Shown: positions 1-9,689 of the stretch, one piece after another
Layout: every line of letters starts with the position of its first letter
How positions within the stretch are numbered: position 1 is the first letter of the stretch
Origin: Piezodorus guildinii
Taxonomy: Eukaryota > Arthropoda > Insecta > Hemiptera > Pentatomidae
Assembly: GCA_023052935.1 (NCBI GenBank)
Contig: CM041297.1
Coordinates: 5,260,280 to 5,324,279, forward strand
DNA: 64,000 nucleotides
Direction of reading: 5' to 3'
Notes under the pieces: generated by a model
The model's input: the letters and a program-made list of their open reading frames with translations, nothing else
What the model was told of the DNA's origin: nothing
Database searches by the model: none
Position numbers and translations under genes: made by a program

Positions 1-47
1 ATTTTAACAGCCAAGATAAGAGAAAGTCTTGTGTCGCCCGCATCAGA
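1..47 (+). repeat. HINE-like repeat, terminal fragment
   Basis: The first 47 bases match the 3' end of the dispersed non-coding repeat seen complete at 49771-50694: an AGAGAAAGTC stretch followed by a GTGTCGCCCGCATCAGA-like end and a T-run. Only the end is in the window, so its length cannot be judged. Confidence 0.55.
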
Positions 48-530
48 ATTTTATTTTGTATAAAAATTGAAAAGCAAAAAGGTTTTTGCTATAAATTCCA
101 CGAACCCTCTTTTAGGTTTTTTCAACACGATTGGTCACTCCCAAGCAATCCATGTCTTGTCAGTTTGAATCTTTGCCTGTCTCGTGTCGATTTTGGTGCT
201 AGGATGGTTTATATTTGATGGATTGCTCCCTTTTTTTAGAACTAGTATTTCCAACATAGTGTCACAACATATTTCTTTAATTAGCAAAAAGCGGACAAAT
301 AAATATTGCATACGTATAACATATTTATTCCGCTTCATTTTGGCAACTACCTTAACATCAAATCGGCCAATATTGATTTGATTGGTAGTAATGTTGGTAA
401 CTTGGGAGTTAGCTAGGCATAATTATCCAAAGTTACTCAAATTAAAAATTTTTTATTTATTATTCTGCGTAAAGTTTGTTTTGAGTATCTAATTTTTTTA
501 ATAAATTTATTTATAGGAATTTACAACTGT
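48..530. other. AT-rich intergenic stretch
   Basis: No gene is recognisable. Two short opposed open frames near 135-381 overlap each other, have no family features and lie in AT-rich DNA; I treat them as chance. Confidence 0.4.
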
Positions 531-838
531 ATAATAGAATACAACGAGTAAATTTGAATAAAATATAAAAAGGCATGAAACAAATGTAGAGAAGCTTTCC
601 AATGGAAGCACTCTGAAAAATTTCTAAACTAGAAGGTCTCGGGGTCATCTCCTTTTAAGACGTCTCGGAGGATTGTCACGAATTGAAGAGGAAGAAATTA
701 AAGGATTGAAACTAGGGGATTAGGGTGGGAATGGAGTTTGGCATGAAAGGAATGATATCTGGATAGGGCCGAATCATCAACATACGGAACGTTAAGGTCT
801 TTATGGATGAGTTTATTCGTGACAAAGTATACGATTTT

Positions 839-1448
839 AGCATTGTGGATGTAATTAGTTGACCGTTGAGAATTACCGGAAGGAATTAGTCCGGGTGGCG
901 GTAATTAAATGAAACAACTAAATAGTTTCAACTATTTTATTGTTTGCCAGGCAACGGTGGACGAGATTCTTGGCAACATTTAATTTCTGATAATATGGGT
1001 GTTGGGAGAAGAAGTTGAGCAGTCTACCGGAATAGGTGGATTTGGTGTACCAGTCAGTTGAAATAGAACCGTCAGTATTTCTAGTGATAAGTAAGTCTAA
1101 AAAGGGGATTGTCAAGTTGTTTTCTCTTTCTACGGTAAAACGAAGGCGTGGATCATATGAATTAAACGATTTTAGAATATCGGGGATTTTGTCTGGGTTT
1201 ATTATTAGGAAGAGGTCGTCCACGTACTTTTTAATAAATATAATTTCATTTTTATAGGTTGCGGTTATAGAGTCGAGTAAGTCATTTAGTACGATATTAG
1301 AGAGGTCAGGAGCGAGACAGTTACCCATTGGAAGTCCCGAAATCTGATTGTAAAATTTGTTCTGAAAATTGAGATATCCAAACAATAAAATAGTTGAAAC
1401 TATTTAGTTGTTTCATTTAATGACCGCCACCCGGACTAATTCCTTCCA
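839..1448 (-). mobile_element. Penelope-like element with inverted terminal repeats, inserted in a Jockey-like copy
   Basis: The ends are near-perfect inverted repeats of about 75 bp. The left arm reads GGAAGGAATTAGTCCGGGTG and later TTTCAACTATTTTATTGTTT; the right arm is its reverse complement, ending ACCCGGACTAATTCCTTCCA. Between the arms lies a minus-strand reverse transcriptase fragment of Penelope type. Inverted pLTRs are known for PLEs. The same arms recur without coding sequence at 26763-27065. The flanks are two halves of one Jockey-like element, which shows the order of insertion. Confidence 0.75.
918..1385 (-). CDS. Penelope-like reverse transcriptase, C-terminal part of RT domain (fragment)
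   Basis: This is a 155-residue open frame. It holds the RT motif GLPMGNCLAPDLSNIVL, the catalytic YVDD in FIKKYVDDLFLI, and the PLE-typical stretch FLDLLITRNTDGSISTDWYT followed by LNFFSQHPYYQK. These match the Penelope/Athena RT family rather than LINE or LTR types. Full PLE proteins are several times longer; the N-terminal fingers and any C-terminal GIY-YIG endonuclease are missing. The first and last few codons are read out of the inverted terminal repeats. It is a deletion derivative and cannot be autonomous. Confidence 0.8.
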   Translation of the reverse strand: MFGYLNFQNKFYNQISGLPMGNCLAPDLSNIVLNDLLDSITATYKNEIIFIKKYVDDLFLIINPDKIPDILKSFNSYDPRLRFTVERENNLTIPFLDLLITRNTDGSISTDWYTKSTYSGRLLNFFSQHPYYQKLNVAKNLVHRCLANNKIVETI

Positions 1449-2170
1449 GTAAAGGATTTTAGTAGGGATTGGATACAGGAAGAATTCGATGGTTTAGTAG
1501 AGCCACAATGCTCTACTCCGTAAGTCCATATCGGCCTTATGATAGTCATGTAGATGTGTCTTTCGTAGTTAAGTGGAAGATTAGGACGTTTGTCTAGTAA
1601 GTGTTGAAGTAGTCGAAAACGTCGAGCAGTTTCTTGTCGTTTCAGTCTTGTATGAGGGTTCCAAGTAAGTTGTTTGTCAAGATGCAGTCCTAGATATCGG
1701 ATCTGCTCAACCGGGACAAGAGGAGTATTATTGAAGGAGACAGTAGGGCAGGATGTCATTGGTTTACGACGAAGGGTAAAGGTAATTTGGTGGGATTTGT
1801 TGGTATTTAATTTAATTCTCTAGTTCTGACACTATACCTCAAGGCCACTCATGTGGAATTTGAGAGTTTGAGAGGCAACAATTGGATCAGTATTCACTGA
1901 TAATACACGTCATCAGCAAAGGTAGAAAGGAAAGTGTTATGATGGGATGGGATATCAGCTGTATAAACTGTGAAAAGAACAGGTCCTCAGATACTGCCAC
2001 GGGGAACACCAGAAAACTGACTAAAAATGGATGAATAGGAATTATTATGATTTACTTTGAAGGATCTGTCGGTGAGAAAGGACTGGATGATAAGGAAGTA
2101 TGAAGGTGGGAGGAAATTGCGGAGTTTGCAAAACAATCCCGGGTGCCAGACTCAGTCAAAGGTCAATTAA

Positions 2171-2517
2171 AACAATTTGTTTTTATTAAAATCTGCATCG
2201 AATAGATAATTTTGTTGCTAAATAAAGAGATATAGCTAAATTGTTTTAAATGAAAAAAGTCACGCTTTGCCTACAGTTCAGCTATTGCGATTTTGCTCGA
2301 ATCCACGCCTAGTTAAAACTTTAAACTTTAGTTAAAACTTTAGTGTAAAATATTTTTTGTCACATAACATTTGTCGTTTTCCTTTATAGATTTTTAACTC
2401 GCTAAAAGTCTAACTTTTTTTTTTAGCCACTTTCTTCACTTTTAAGGTAATAAGTTGTAATGACAAAAGATATAAAGCATGCCCTTATCTTATTGTTAGT
2501 TTTTGTTTTGACTCGAT
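2171..2517. other. AT-rich stretch without recognisable gene
   Basis: Nothing can be identified between the Jockey-like remnant and the dispersed repeat that begins near 2518. Confidence 0.4.
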
Positions 2518-2697
2518 ATCTGCAAAATTGCCAGAATTAGAGAGATTTTCTCAACACATGTTTTCGCCCGCGAAGTTACAATAGTAAAAGTATTGGTCAG
2601 AAAAATACTCTATTTACGGCCTTATATTCAAGAAAAAATAGAGAATAAGCAGTTAAAAAATCATCAAAATCATAAATGTCGAGCGGCAATGTTCGAA
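2518..2697 (+). repeat. Dispersed repeat, inverted partner of the window's right end
   Basis: About 180 bp starting TCTGCAAAATTGCCAGAATT and ending near GTCGAGCGGCAATG recurs, diverged, as the reverse complement at 63828-64000. Shared blocks include the AGAATAGAGAATAA-like and AAAAATCATYAAAAT-like segments. The family is unknown. Confidence 0.6.
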
Positions 2698-2851
2698 TTA
2701 GGGGTGGGCATATTCGAATAATCGGACTTCGATGATTTCAATAATCGAATGATTCCATAAACGAATGATCGAATGATTCATTTGTTCTGAAAGACAATTT
2801 ATGTGATGAGCAAATAAAAAAAATAAATCATTCGGTTATGCCCACCCCTAA

Positions 2852-3531
2852 TATTTGTATGTATCTTTCAGTATATATCGCCACCTTCTTCCATTTGAAA
2901 CCCGTAGACTTCTTCCGTTTGCTCCTTAATATTCCCCCACTTGGACTACTGCTGTGCGGTGTCTCTCCAGGTGTCTCTGGAGATCTCGAGGTAACACTAA
3001 AACCATTATTCAACTGCTTATTACGCTTCATCTTCGGGATATCCAGGAACACTTCTGTAACCAACTTCTATGAAGAGTTGAAGTGGCTTTTCCCGTCCTA
3101 CCGATATAAGTACTTCCTGGCAACCTCTTTCAAGTTCTCCAATTCCGCCGCCCATCCTACATTTCAGAAATGTTTTCATTCATATCCTCCGTCCACCCCC
3201 GAAACACTCGTTCGCAGCCTTCAGACCTGTGTGTGACGTCCCATCGAACCGCAGCTTTCGACAGATCGTTCCTCATCCGTTCCTCGTCCGTATGGAATTC
3301 TATTCCTTCATATATTCGTCACTCTGACACTCTTCCTACCTTTAAATCCCGACTATTCAATCACTTACTTTCTATCCGATTCCCAAAGAGACTTAAATAG
3401 ATTCGAAAATTTCTATAAAAAAAAGCAGTAAAAAACATAGTAACGATAATTTGAATATAATATTTTATTTGTGTTGTATTTGAACATTTACTGTATTTCA
3501 TCAATATTGTAAATTTCTTTTAATTAAAATT

Positions 3532-3626
<95 letters not shown>

Positions 3627-3895
3627 ACATTTTTTATTTATTTTATTTTTTTTATAGTTTTGTTATTAATTATCAGAAGGTATCATTTAATTTATTATAA
3701 TAGTTCATATTTGTCTTTATTTTTATTATTTTGTTTGTTTTATTATACTCTAAGATGGCGGACGTCGAAATGGGAAGGCATAATTAAAAAAAAAAATTAT
3801 ACTCCAAGACACTAAAGTTTCTTTATGTAAAATTTGTAATATTCTAAAGGGACTTGTCCCAAAATAAATAAAGAATTTATTATTATTATATATCG
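2852..3895 (+). mobile_element. CR1-superfamily non-LTR retrotransposon, 3' end (pseudogene)
   Basis: Open pieces at 2838-3236 and 3170-3400 lie in different frames but together match the C-terminal part of the copy at 60405-61997: LLRFIFGISRNTSVTNFYEE, LKWLFPSYRYKYFL, HRTAAFDRSFLIRSSSVWNS and a TFKSRLFNHLLS tail. The 3' end is AGGGACTTGTCCCAAAATAA followed by a TTA/ATT microsatellite, as in the copy at 63032-63826. Frameshifts make it dead. A TA/TG tract sits in its 3' UTR. Confidence 0.7.
3533..3626. repeat. (TA)n(TG)n microsatellite
   Basis: About 50 bp of TA dinucleotides run straight into about 40 bp of TG. The open frame read across it (YIYIYI..VCVCVC) is an artefact of the repeat. Confidence 0.95.
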
Positions 3896-4011
3896 TTAAT
3901 AAATTGAGTTCGAATGATCATTCGTTTCTCCAGGCCATAATCGATTAATTCGAATGATTGAAATAATCGAATGATCTGATAATCGTCATTCGATTATGCC
4001 CACCCCTAGTT

Positions 4012-4607
4012 CAAAGGGATAGACTCATACGTATTTTTTGGTCGCTTCTGTTTCACTTGGAGTGTACCTCCTGTTATACGCGTATATCCGCTGTGGTACA
4101 TATGCAATAAAATATTTTTATTTTCATAACTCAGTTACATGGTTGATGTGTTCATAATGGCGCAACCTCAAGATAATGGAAGACCCTACTAATGCCTATC
4201 ACTTTTTTTTTTTCCAGTCTTCTTGTTGTATTCATTATTTTATTTTGTAAAATGGAAGGAAGAGAGGATGATGGAGTGTATTGTATAGACTCATCTATTC
4301 CCAACGGATAAATGGTGAAAAGAACAAAGGAGCGAGAGCTGTGTGGTGTTTTGATGCCGCCCTCTGCATGAGAAGGCTTGTCCAGTTTGTCCGGTATTTT
4401 TAGTCAATATTTAAAATATTTTAGAGATTCTTCACGTTTATTTATTATCTTGTGGCAGCACCAAATGTGGAAGCAATAAATATGGGGGAATATTATTTGA
4501 AAATAAAGGGACCTATAAAAAAACATAGATTAATCAGTTAGCTAAGACTATGTATTGATGACCTTTTTATTTTCTTATTTTTAGAATTAAACAATTTAAT
4601 TTTATAA
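4012..4607. other. Unassigned AT-rich stretch
   Basis: No gene or known repeat is recognised between the hAT-like end and the RTE-like fragment. Confidence 0.35.
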
Positions 4608-5066
4608 TAGGTTCGATGCCGATACCACCAAAGTCTGCCTACACAAACTCGTCCAATGTTCAACGTTCCAGCCCAAGCCGACGAGATCAGCCTTAAAACG
4701 CAATCCTCTCATCGACGCTTCGGCCTGCCTTTCGGACGCCTACCAGTCAGTTCAGCGAGTACCAACTTTCTTGGAATCCTCTCCTCATCGAGCCCAAAAC
4801 TTTACTCGCCCTTTTGAGTCTCCGTGATGCTATTAACTCAATTATATTCACATGATACAAGTTCCGCAATTCCGCGTTGTGCAACCTTCTAAACTCCCAA
4901 GTGACCTCATCTCTCTTCGGACCAAATATTCTACGCAGTACCTTATTTTCGAAAACATTAAGCCGTTGTTCATCCTTTGCCACGTTTCACATTCGTAAAG
5001 AACCGTCGGAAGAATAATAGTTTTATAAATTCTAACCTTTAAGTTTTTAGATAGAAGCCGCGAGCT
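4608..5066 (-). mobile_element. RTE-like (family A) non-LTR retrotransposon, 3' fragment
   Basis: The minus-strand frame 4747-4983 encodes EQRLNVFENKVLRRIFGPKR and HNAELRNLYHVNIIELIASR, the C-terminal region shared with the copies at 11890-13265 and 42033-43044. The low-coordinate end carries the family 3' UTR (GGTTCGATGCCGATACCACC as read on plus). It is truncated near 5066 after the codons for the ACYYSVAKL-like segment. Family assignment rests on the typical CETW...LRKIFG region and is not exact. Confidence 0.7.
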
Positions 5067-5755
5067 AAGTAACTTAGCAACTAAATAATAACACGCATAT
5101 AATTTAATAATAAACGAATAATAATTTAATTTTAGTTTTATTATATATTAATAATGTAAATATCTATCTTTTACATTATCAGTCTTATCTACGCACTCCC
5201 CACCACTTCATTCGTCACTAAGTCAGTAAGACTTCAGCAGCCACAAGGACCTGTAATAATCAGAGTTTATGTCACTATGTACTGACTTCCTGCACAAGCA
5301 GTTCCCTGGGAAGCTATTCTTCTCTGCACATAGGCGCAGACATTCTATTTATGCATAAGACGAATTTTTGGAGGAGCTCTACTTCGTTTGAGAAGCTTGA
5401 AGAGGAAGACAAAACAACCGAACGCGCTGGATCCTGCTGGCTGTAAACAGGCACCTACTTAACTTCACCACGCAATTAAGTTCTAAATTTAAGTTTCTAC
5501 CCCTCATCTGTAATAGACTTAAAAAAATCATATTTCTTTATTGTATTGTACACTAAAGACATAACTTCGTATATATTATTTAATTAACACATGTATAAAA
5601 TTTTGTTTGTTACCAAGAATTTGAATTAATTTTTTTTTTTTTTTTTTTTGAGCTCAAGACATTTATTTATTAATCCATTAGAGGTTATTTTTTTATTCAT
5701 TATATTTTATTTTTTGCATACCTTAAAGATAATTTAATTTTTTTTTTTCTTTTTT
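5067..5755. other. Unassigned stretch before an RT element
   Basis: The part at 5180-5520 is less AT-rich than its surroundings but has no open frame of note. 5634-5650 is a T-run. No family was recognised. Confidence 0.3.
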
Positions 5756-6938
5756 GTTAACACCAGATCTGGATATTATTTGGGAAGAAGAAGTTGAAGT
5801 GGCTCAAGCTTGGAAAAGCAGCAGGAAGGGACAACATATCTCCAGAAGGGAGATGATTAAGGTACTGCAGAACCTTTTCCAAAAAATTTATGAGGAAAAG
5901 AAAATTCCTAAAGAATGGGAATATAACATTATTATACCCATCCATAAGAAGGAAAGCACAAGCGAATGCGCTAACTATAGACCGATATGTCTCTCACAGG
6001 TCGTATATAAAATATATACCTCGATTCTAGAAAAGAAGCTGAGAACTTTAGTCGAAGATAATCAGGAAAACGAGCAAGCAGCTTTTCGCCCTGGACGCCA
6101 AACCCAAGACCATATCTTTGCTTTAAGGATGTTAATAGAGAAAGCCTGGGATCGAAATAAAAGCTTATACATTGCTTTTCCGGACATTAAAGCTGCGTTT
6201 GACTCAGTGTCTAGAGAGGAAATATGGAACGCCCTGAGAGTAAAGAACGTGCCTGAGGGTTTGTTACTCGCTATAAAATCAACATACCAGGTGCCAAAGG
6301 GCATTGTAAGAATTAACGGTCTCGAGTCGAAGAGCTTTCCGATGGCAAAAGGAGTAAAGCAGGGGGATAGCCTCAGCCCTCTACTCTTCATCATCTTTAT
6401 GGATGAAATAATTAAGATTTGCAAGAGAAGAACAGCAAGAGCGGTGATTGGTCATTGGAATATGAGAACCATACAGGCACAAGTAATGGTGTATGCCGAT
6501 GACATAGTCCTTATTACTGACTCTAGCGTTAAGCTCCAACAAGCCCTAATAGAGTGGGAAGCAGAATTAGGGCGGAAAGGTATGGTTATTAATGCCAGAA
6601 AAAGCAAGATCCTACAAGTGGGACGACAGCCCGAACAAATCCACATTATGTGCAACGACGAGGCGCTTGAAGTGGTAAATGAGTTCTCCTACCTTGGAAC
6701 TGTGATAAGCGGAAATGCAAAAATACAACCAGAAATATCCCACAGGATAGGAAAAGCAAATAATATATACTATTTCATCAGCAACACAGTAGTAGGAAAG
6801 AGAGAGGTCAAAAAAGATGTCAAGCTCCACATATTTAAGGCCGTATACATGCATACTCCCGGACAACAAATGGAGCCGTATAACAGCGGCAGAAATGAAA
6901 TACCTGCGCAGAGTGGCTTCCAAAACCCGCAGAGATAG
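5754..6938 (+). pseudogene. Non-LTR reverse transcriptase, main part, frameshifted at both ends
   Basis: The palm motifs are in order: CANYRPICLSQVVYKIYTSI, AAFRPGRQTQDHIFALRMLI, IKAAFDSVSREEIWNAL, GVKQGDSLSPLLFIIFMDEI and the catalytic MVYADDIVLI, then VVNEFSYLGTVIS of the thumb. The ATG used at 5754 lies in the flanking direct repeat, so it is not a native start. Near 5850 the expected GKAAGRDNISPE-type segment is in another frame, and near 6840 the protein shifts into the frame of 6817-7233. At least two frameshifts make it inactive. Confidence 0.8.
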
Positions 6939-7277
6939 GATCAGGAATGAAACAATAAGGGAAGAATTAAACATTCCTGGAATGAAGGAGACCCTGGAGA
7001 AGAGACAGTTGGGGTGGTACGGGCATGTATGTAGGATGAGCCAGGATTGTGACCCACGCAAATTTATGGAGGCAAAACGAGTTGACACCAGACCTAGAGG
7101 AAGGCCTAGGCTTAGCTACGATGGCTACATTACCAAGTTGGGGCAAGCGAGAGGCAAGACACTGCAGGAGATGAAGACTCTTGCAGGAGACCGAGAGAGA
7201 TGGAGATCCTGGGTCGGACTATCTCCACGCTGAAAGGCACAAGGAGAGAGCTAAAGAAGAGAAGAAGTTAACACCAG
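5756..7277 (+). mobile_element. RTE-like non-LTR retrotransposon (family B), flanked by an 11-bp target-site duplication
   Basis: The direct repeat GTTAACACCAG at 5756-5766 and 7267-7277 brackets an RT element of about 1.5 kb. It is truncated at the 5' side (no endonuclease domain) and ends shortly after its stop codon in a purine-rich AGAGAGCTAAAGAAGAGAA tail rather than poly(A). Reverse transcriptase is encoded in two frames (5754-6938 and 6817-7233). The product would copy element RNA at a nicked target, as in other LINEs. Confidence 0.8.
6817..7233 (+). pseudogene. C-terminal segment of the same reverse transcriptase
   Basis: Continues the product of 5754-6938 in another frame. Recognisable parts are SRITAAEMKYLRRVASKTRR, the RQLGWYGHVCRM segment and RPRGRPRLSYDGYI, ending with an RERWRSWVG-like C-terminus before the stop. 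These blocks are the standard C-terminal end of RTE-type and related insect LINE proteins. The overlap with the upstream frame marks the frameshift. Confidence 0.8.
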
Positions 7278-7419
7278 GCAATTATTATCCCTTATCCCAC
7301 TTTTCTTGTTTTATTTCAGGTTTACAGTTTATTTCATCATTAATTTACCAGCAAATTAAGTACCTTACAGTCCACACTTAATTATTTAATTAACACTATG
7401 TCATCCTAATAAACTAAAA

Positions 7420-7704
7420 GTGACCTGTTACGGATTCCAAAATAGTTATTTATATAGCGGCGTTGAATGCCCTATTTGTAATTCAGGCGAACCCGAAGAT
7501 TTAAATCATTTTTTTAGCAATGCCCCGTTCACTCCCGCATCCAGAAATAAGTACTTGAGGACATATATTGAAAATATGTCAGGCAATGACCTCATAGTAC
7601 AACTTTTGTTGCAAATAGAAAATAAAAAGAAATTTGATCATTTATTTTATTATGTAACAGAATGTTTAAAGCTAAGAAATTTGTATCTGTATATTCAAGA
7701 ATAA
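7420..7704 (+). pseudogene. LINE C-terminal zinc-knuckle-like fragment
   Basis: The frame contains CPICNSGEPEDLNHFFSNAP followed by an R-rich helix region, a CxxC...H arrangement typical of the C-terminus of many non-LTR retrotransposon proteins. The final cysteine of the usual CCHC is replaced (NAP instead of CP). No RT lies directly upstream, so it is an isolated remnant. Confidence 0.45.
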
Positions 7705-7859
7705 GTTAAGCACATTACCAAAGAAGGAAATTCCAATTTGGATCTGCTGCTCAATGTCGCTGAGTTGCTACAGTACACAGCATACCGCATCAATCCCGAA
7801 GACAATCTTAAAGAAAAAAGATAGAGAGAGATTCTGCCAAATAGGAAATACATATATTT

Positions 7860-8290
7860 TACTAATTTTGAAATCGATCATGGACATATGAAAATCCAGA
7901 CCAGCCTCAATATACGTAGTGATGCAGGATTCCCAGTGAGTCCAAGATTATGGTCTCCGCCATGTTTTGCAACTGATATTTTCCGAGTCCATAGTTCTCT
8001 AAAAATAATCCAGTGGCTACTGGGATGGTCCCCCTGCTTCCGAACCAGTCCCACGACTTTAAATTCCCTTTCGCCGAACTCCTCACGAATTTTTTCCCTC
8101 AGGTATGGAATACATTTTGTATAAATGTTCTCTTTCTCCTCTTGAATCCTCTTGCCTTGTTCCTGGTCATTTGTTTTATATCTGATAGTGGGATCCACTA
8201 TCAGTGCTTCATTTTTTGTGGCACTAAATGCCAAGATATCCACAAATCTTGTCGACCTATCTGTATCAAGGCAAAAAAACTTCCTGAAAA
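7860..8290 (-). pseudogene. LINE C-terminal fragment, possibly a restriction-like endonuclease region
   Basis: The minus frame 7878-8243 reads DILAFSATKNEALIVDPTIR, then an EEKENIYTKCIPYLREKI segment and VVGLVRKQGDHPSSHW. The DI...ALIVDPTIRY block resembles the C-terminal region after the RT of some insect LINEs, where a PD...D motif belongs to a restriction-like endonuclease. This is a resemblance from memory only. Plus-strand frames over the same bases are shadows. Confidence 0.4.
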
Positions 8291-8699
8291 CATTTATACT
8301 TTTTCACTTCCAAAAGTTCTGCTATTTCTTTCTTTATGCGGTTGTGCCGGCGGGTAACGAGGATAATAATAATTGAATAACAATAATTGAATCTGTACTT
8401 ATGGTTTTTTATTTCGTTTTATATTTCTACTGTAATATTTTATTTTGTCTTTTAATATGTCGTTATTTTAGTTATGGAAGCTCATTTTGTTTAGTACAGT
8501 TCTAATGCATCTTTTTGATTTATATTCTTAACTGAAATAATTTTATAAAACTCAACATTTGTATGGGGTAGCCCGAAAACAAATAAAGAGATTTATTGTT
8601 ATTCCCCTTGTTCAATAAAGTGTATCTCTCTCTTCAGATTTAGAGGGTCCTTGCTAATGATATAAGTTTTTAGCCAAACACTGATTAGGACTAGATCTC

Positions 8700-8872
8700 A
8701 CTCAATCGCCAGTTTTTGGATACCCACTTTATAGAGGATGGGTGTGCCCCAGGAGGGTCTCCGTACCACAGGGTCTCTTCACGGCTGAAACAATAGAATA
8801 AATAATATTCTATCACAGCCGGGATTCGAACCCAGGATCTGGTGAACAGTAGTCTAGTGCTCCTGTGATTAT
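8700..8872 (-). mobile_element. tRNA-derived SINE, family B
   Basis: On the minus strand the head contains a B-box-like GGGTTCGAATCCCGGC. The body includes GGAGACCCTCCTGGGGC-like sequence shared with the copy at 35570-35760, where an A-box-like TTGGATAGAGCACTAGTC is also clear. Pol III would transcribe such elements; LINE machinery would mobilise them. Confidence 0.6.
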
Positions 8873-8951
8873 GTTTCGTTATATAAAATTTGTCGCAAAG
8901 ACCTACCGTTAAGAAGGTACATTGGTTTGAATGAAGGAGTTCACGTTTTTA

Positions 8952-9588
8952 GTTTCACTTACTATATATAGTAAGGGGAGTATTGCGATCGTGAAAATTT
9001 TCGAATTCCAGTTTTCAACGGAAATTCACGTTTTAGGTTCCCCTGAGTCCAAATAACCAAGTCCCGCAAAAAGGTCTGTGTGTGTGGTAACTCCCGGGCG
9101 GAAACGGTAAGTCCTATGAAACTGAAATTTCATATTTAAGACAACTATACGCCCGAGACGTGAGAAAACATTTTTCATCAAAACGAGCTTACCAGAAGAG
9201 GCACTTTATACCACTTTATTTTCTTATCCTAAAGTACCTTTAATTTTGTAGATTCAATAAAAATAACTATATTTTCATGTTAACGCTGATGAAAAACAGA
9301 TAAATATATAAATTGAATAAATTCGATACCCAACTAAAGGAGAAAATAGAAAAATTATTTTTTTAATGCAATTTTTCGTTTTTGAACATAAGAGCAGTTA
9401 TAGACATGTATGATATACCGTTGGAAATCTAAAGATTTCATAAAAAATATTATCTCAATTAAATTTTTAATTTAATTAATTCCTTAATAGTTTCACGTAT
9501 TTTTATCTGTAACTGTTTTTGAAAATTCTTTCATTGATTTTAACAACAGAGGTAAGTGAAAGTCGTGTGTTGCCCGCACCAGATTTTT
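8952..9588 (+). mobile_element. HINE-like non-coding element (Helentron-type), internally shortened
   Basis: It starts after a T-run with GTTTCACTTACTATATATAG, a near-terminal palindrome, and ends GTAAGTGAAAGTCGTGTGTT then GCCCGCACCAGA before another T-run. The sub-terminal ACTTTCACTTAC-type blocks at the two ends are inverted to each other. There is no coding capacity. Compared with the 0.9-kb copy at 49771-50694, about 250 bp are missing inside. Confidence 0.55.
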
Positions 9589-9689
9589 AAACTTCTATTT
9601 TGTCTCAAGTGACGGTCAGTTGGGTACAGACAGACATGTCCACGATCAGATGATTTAGATCTAAGGGAAATGACCAATTACCACCCCTA

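Larger units (their letters stand above)
531..2170 (-). mobile_element. Jockey-like non-LTR retrotransposon, 5'-truncated, split by a PLE
   Basis: Read on the minus strand, 2170-1449 and then 838-531 form one element interrupted by the insertion at 839-1448. The longest open piece (1436-1759) has the RT thumb and C-terminal signature of Jockey-clade elements: RYLGLHLDKQLTWNPHTR, then IIRPIWTYGVEHCGS. The YADD region lies further upstream near 1910-1925. Stops and frameshifts make it a pseudogene. The low-coordinate end carries the family's 3' UTR. Sister copies are at 9964-11162, 31185-32235, 38540-39855, 54680-55235 and 58680-59820. Confidence 0.75.
2700..4010. mobile_element. hAT-like terminal-inverted-repeat element disrupted by a CR1-like copy
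   Basis: The left end reads TAGGGGTGGGCATATTCGAA and the right end reads CATTCGATTATGCCCACCCCTA, so the termini are inverted repeats. The inside is rich in ATTCGAATGATTCGAT-type short repeats. The outer ends are flanked by GTTCGAAT and GTTCAAAG, an imperfect 8-bp direct repeat of the size hAT elements make. A further right-type end at 2833-2851 shows that a short MITE copy (2700-2851) is also present, so the exact nesting is uncertain. There is no transposase. Confidence 0.55.

Noticed and set aside
3531..3815. Open frame with YIYI and VCVC repeats
   Set aside because: It is only the reading of a TA/TG microsatellite in the 3' UTR of a CR1-like fragment.
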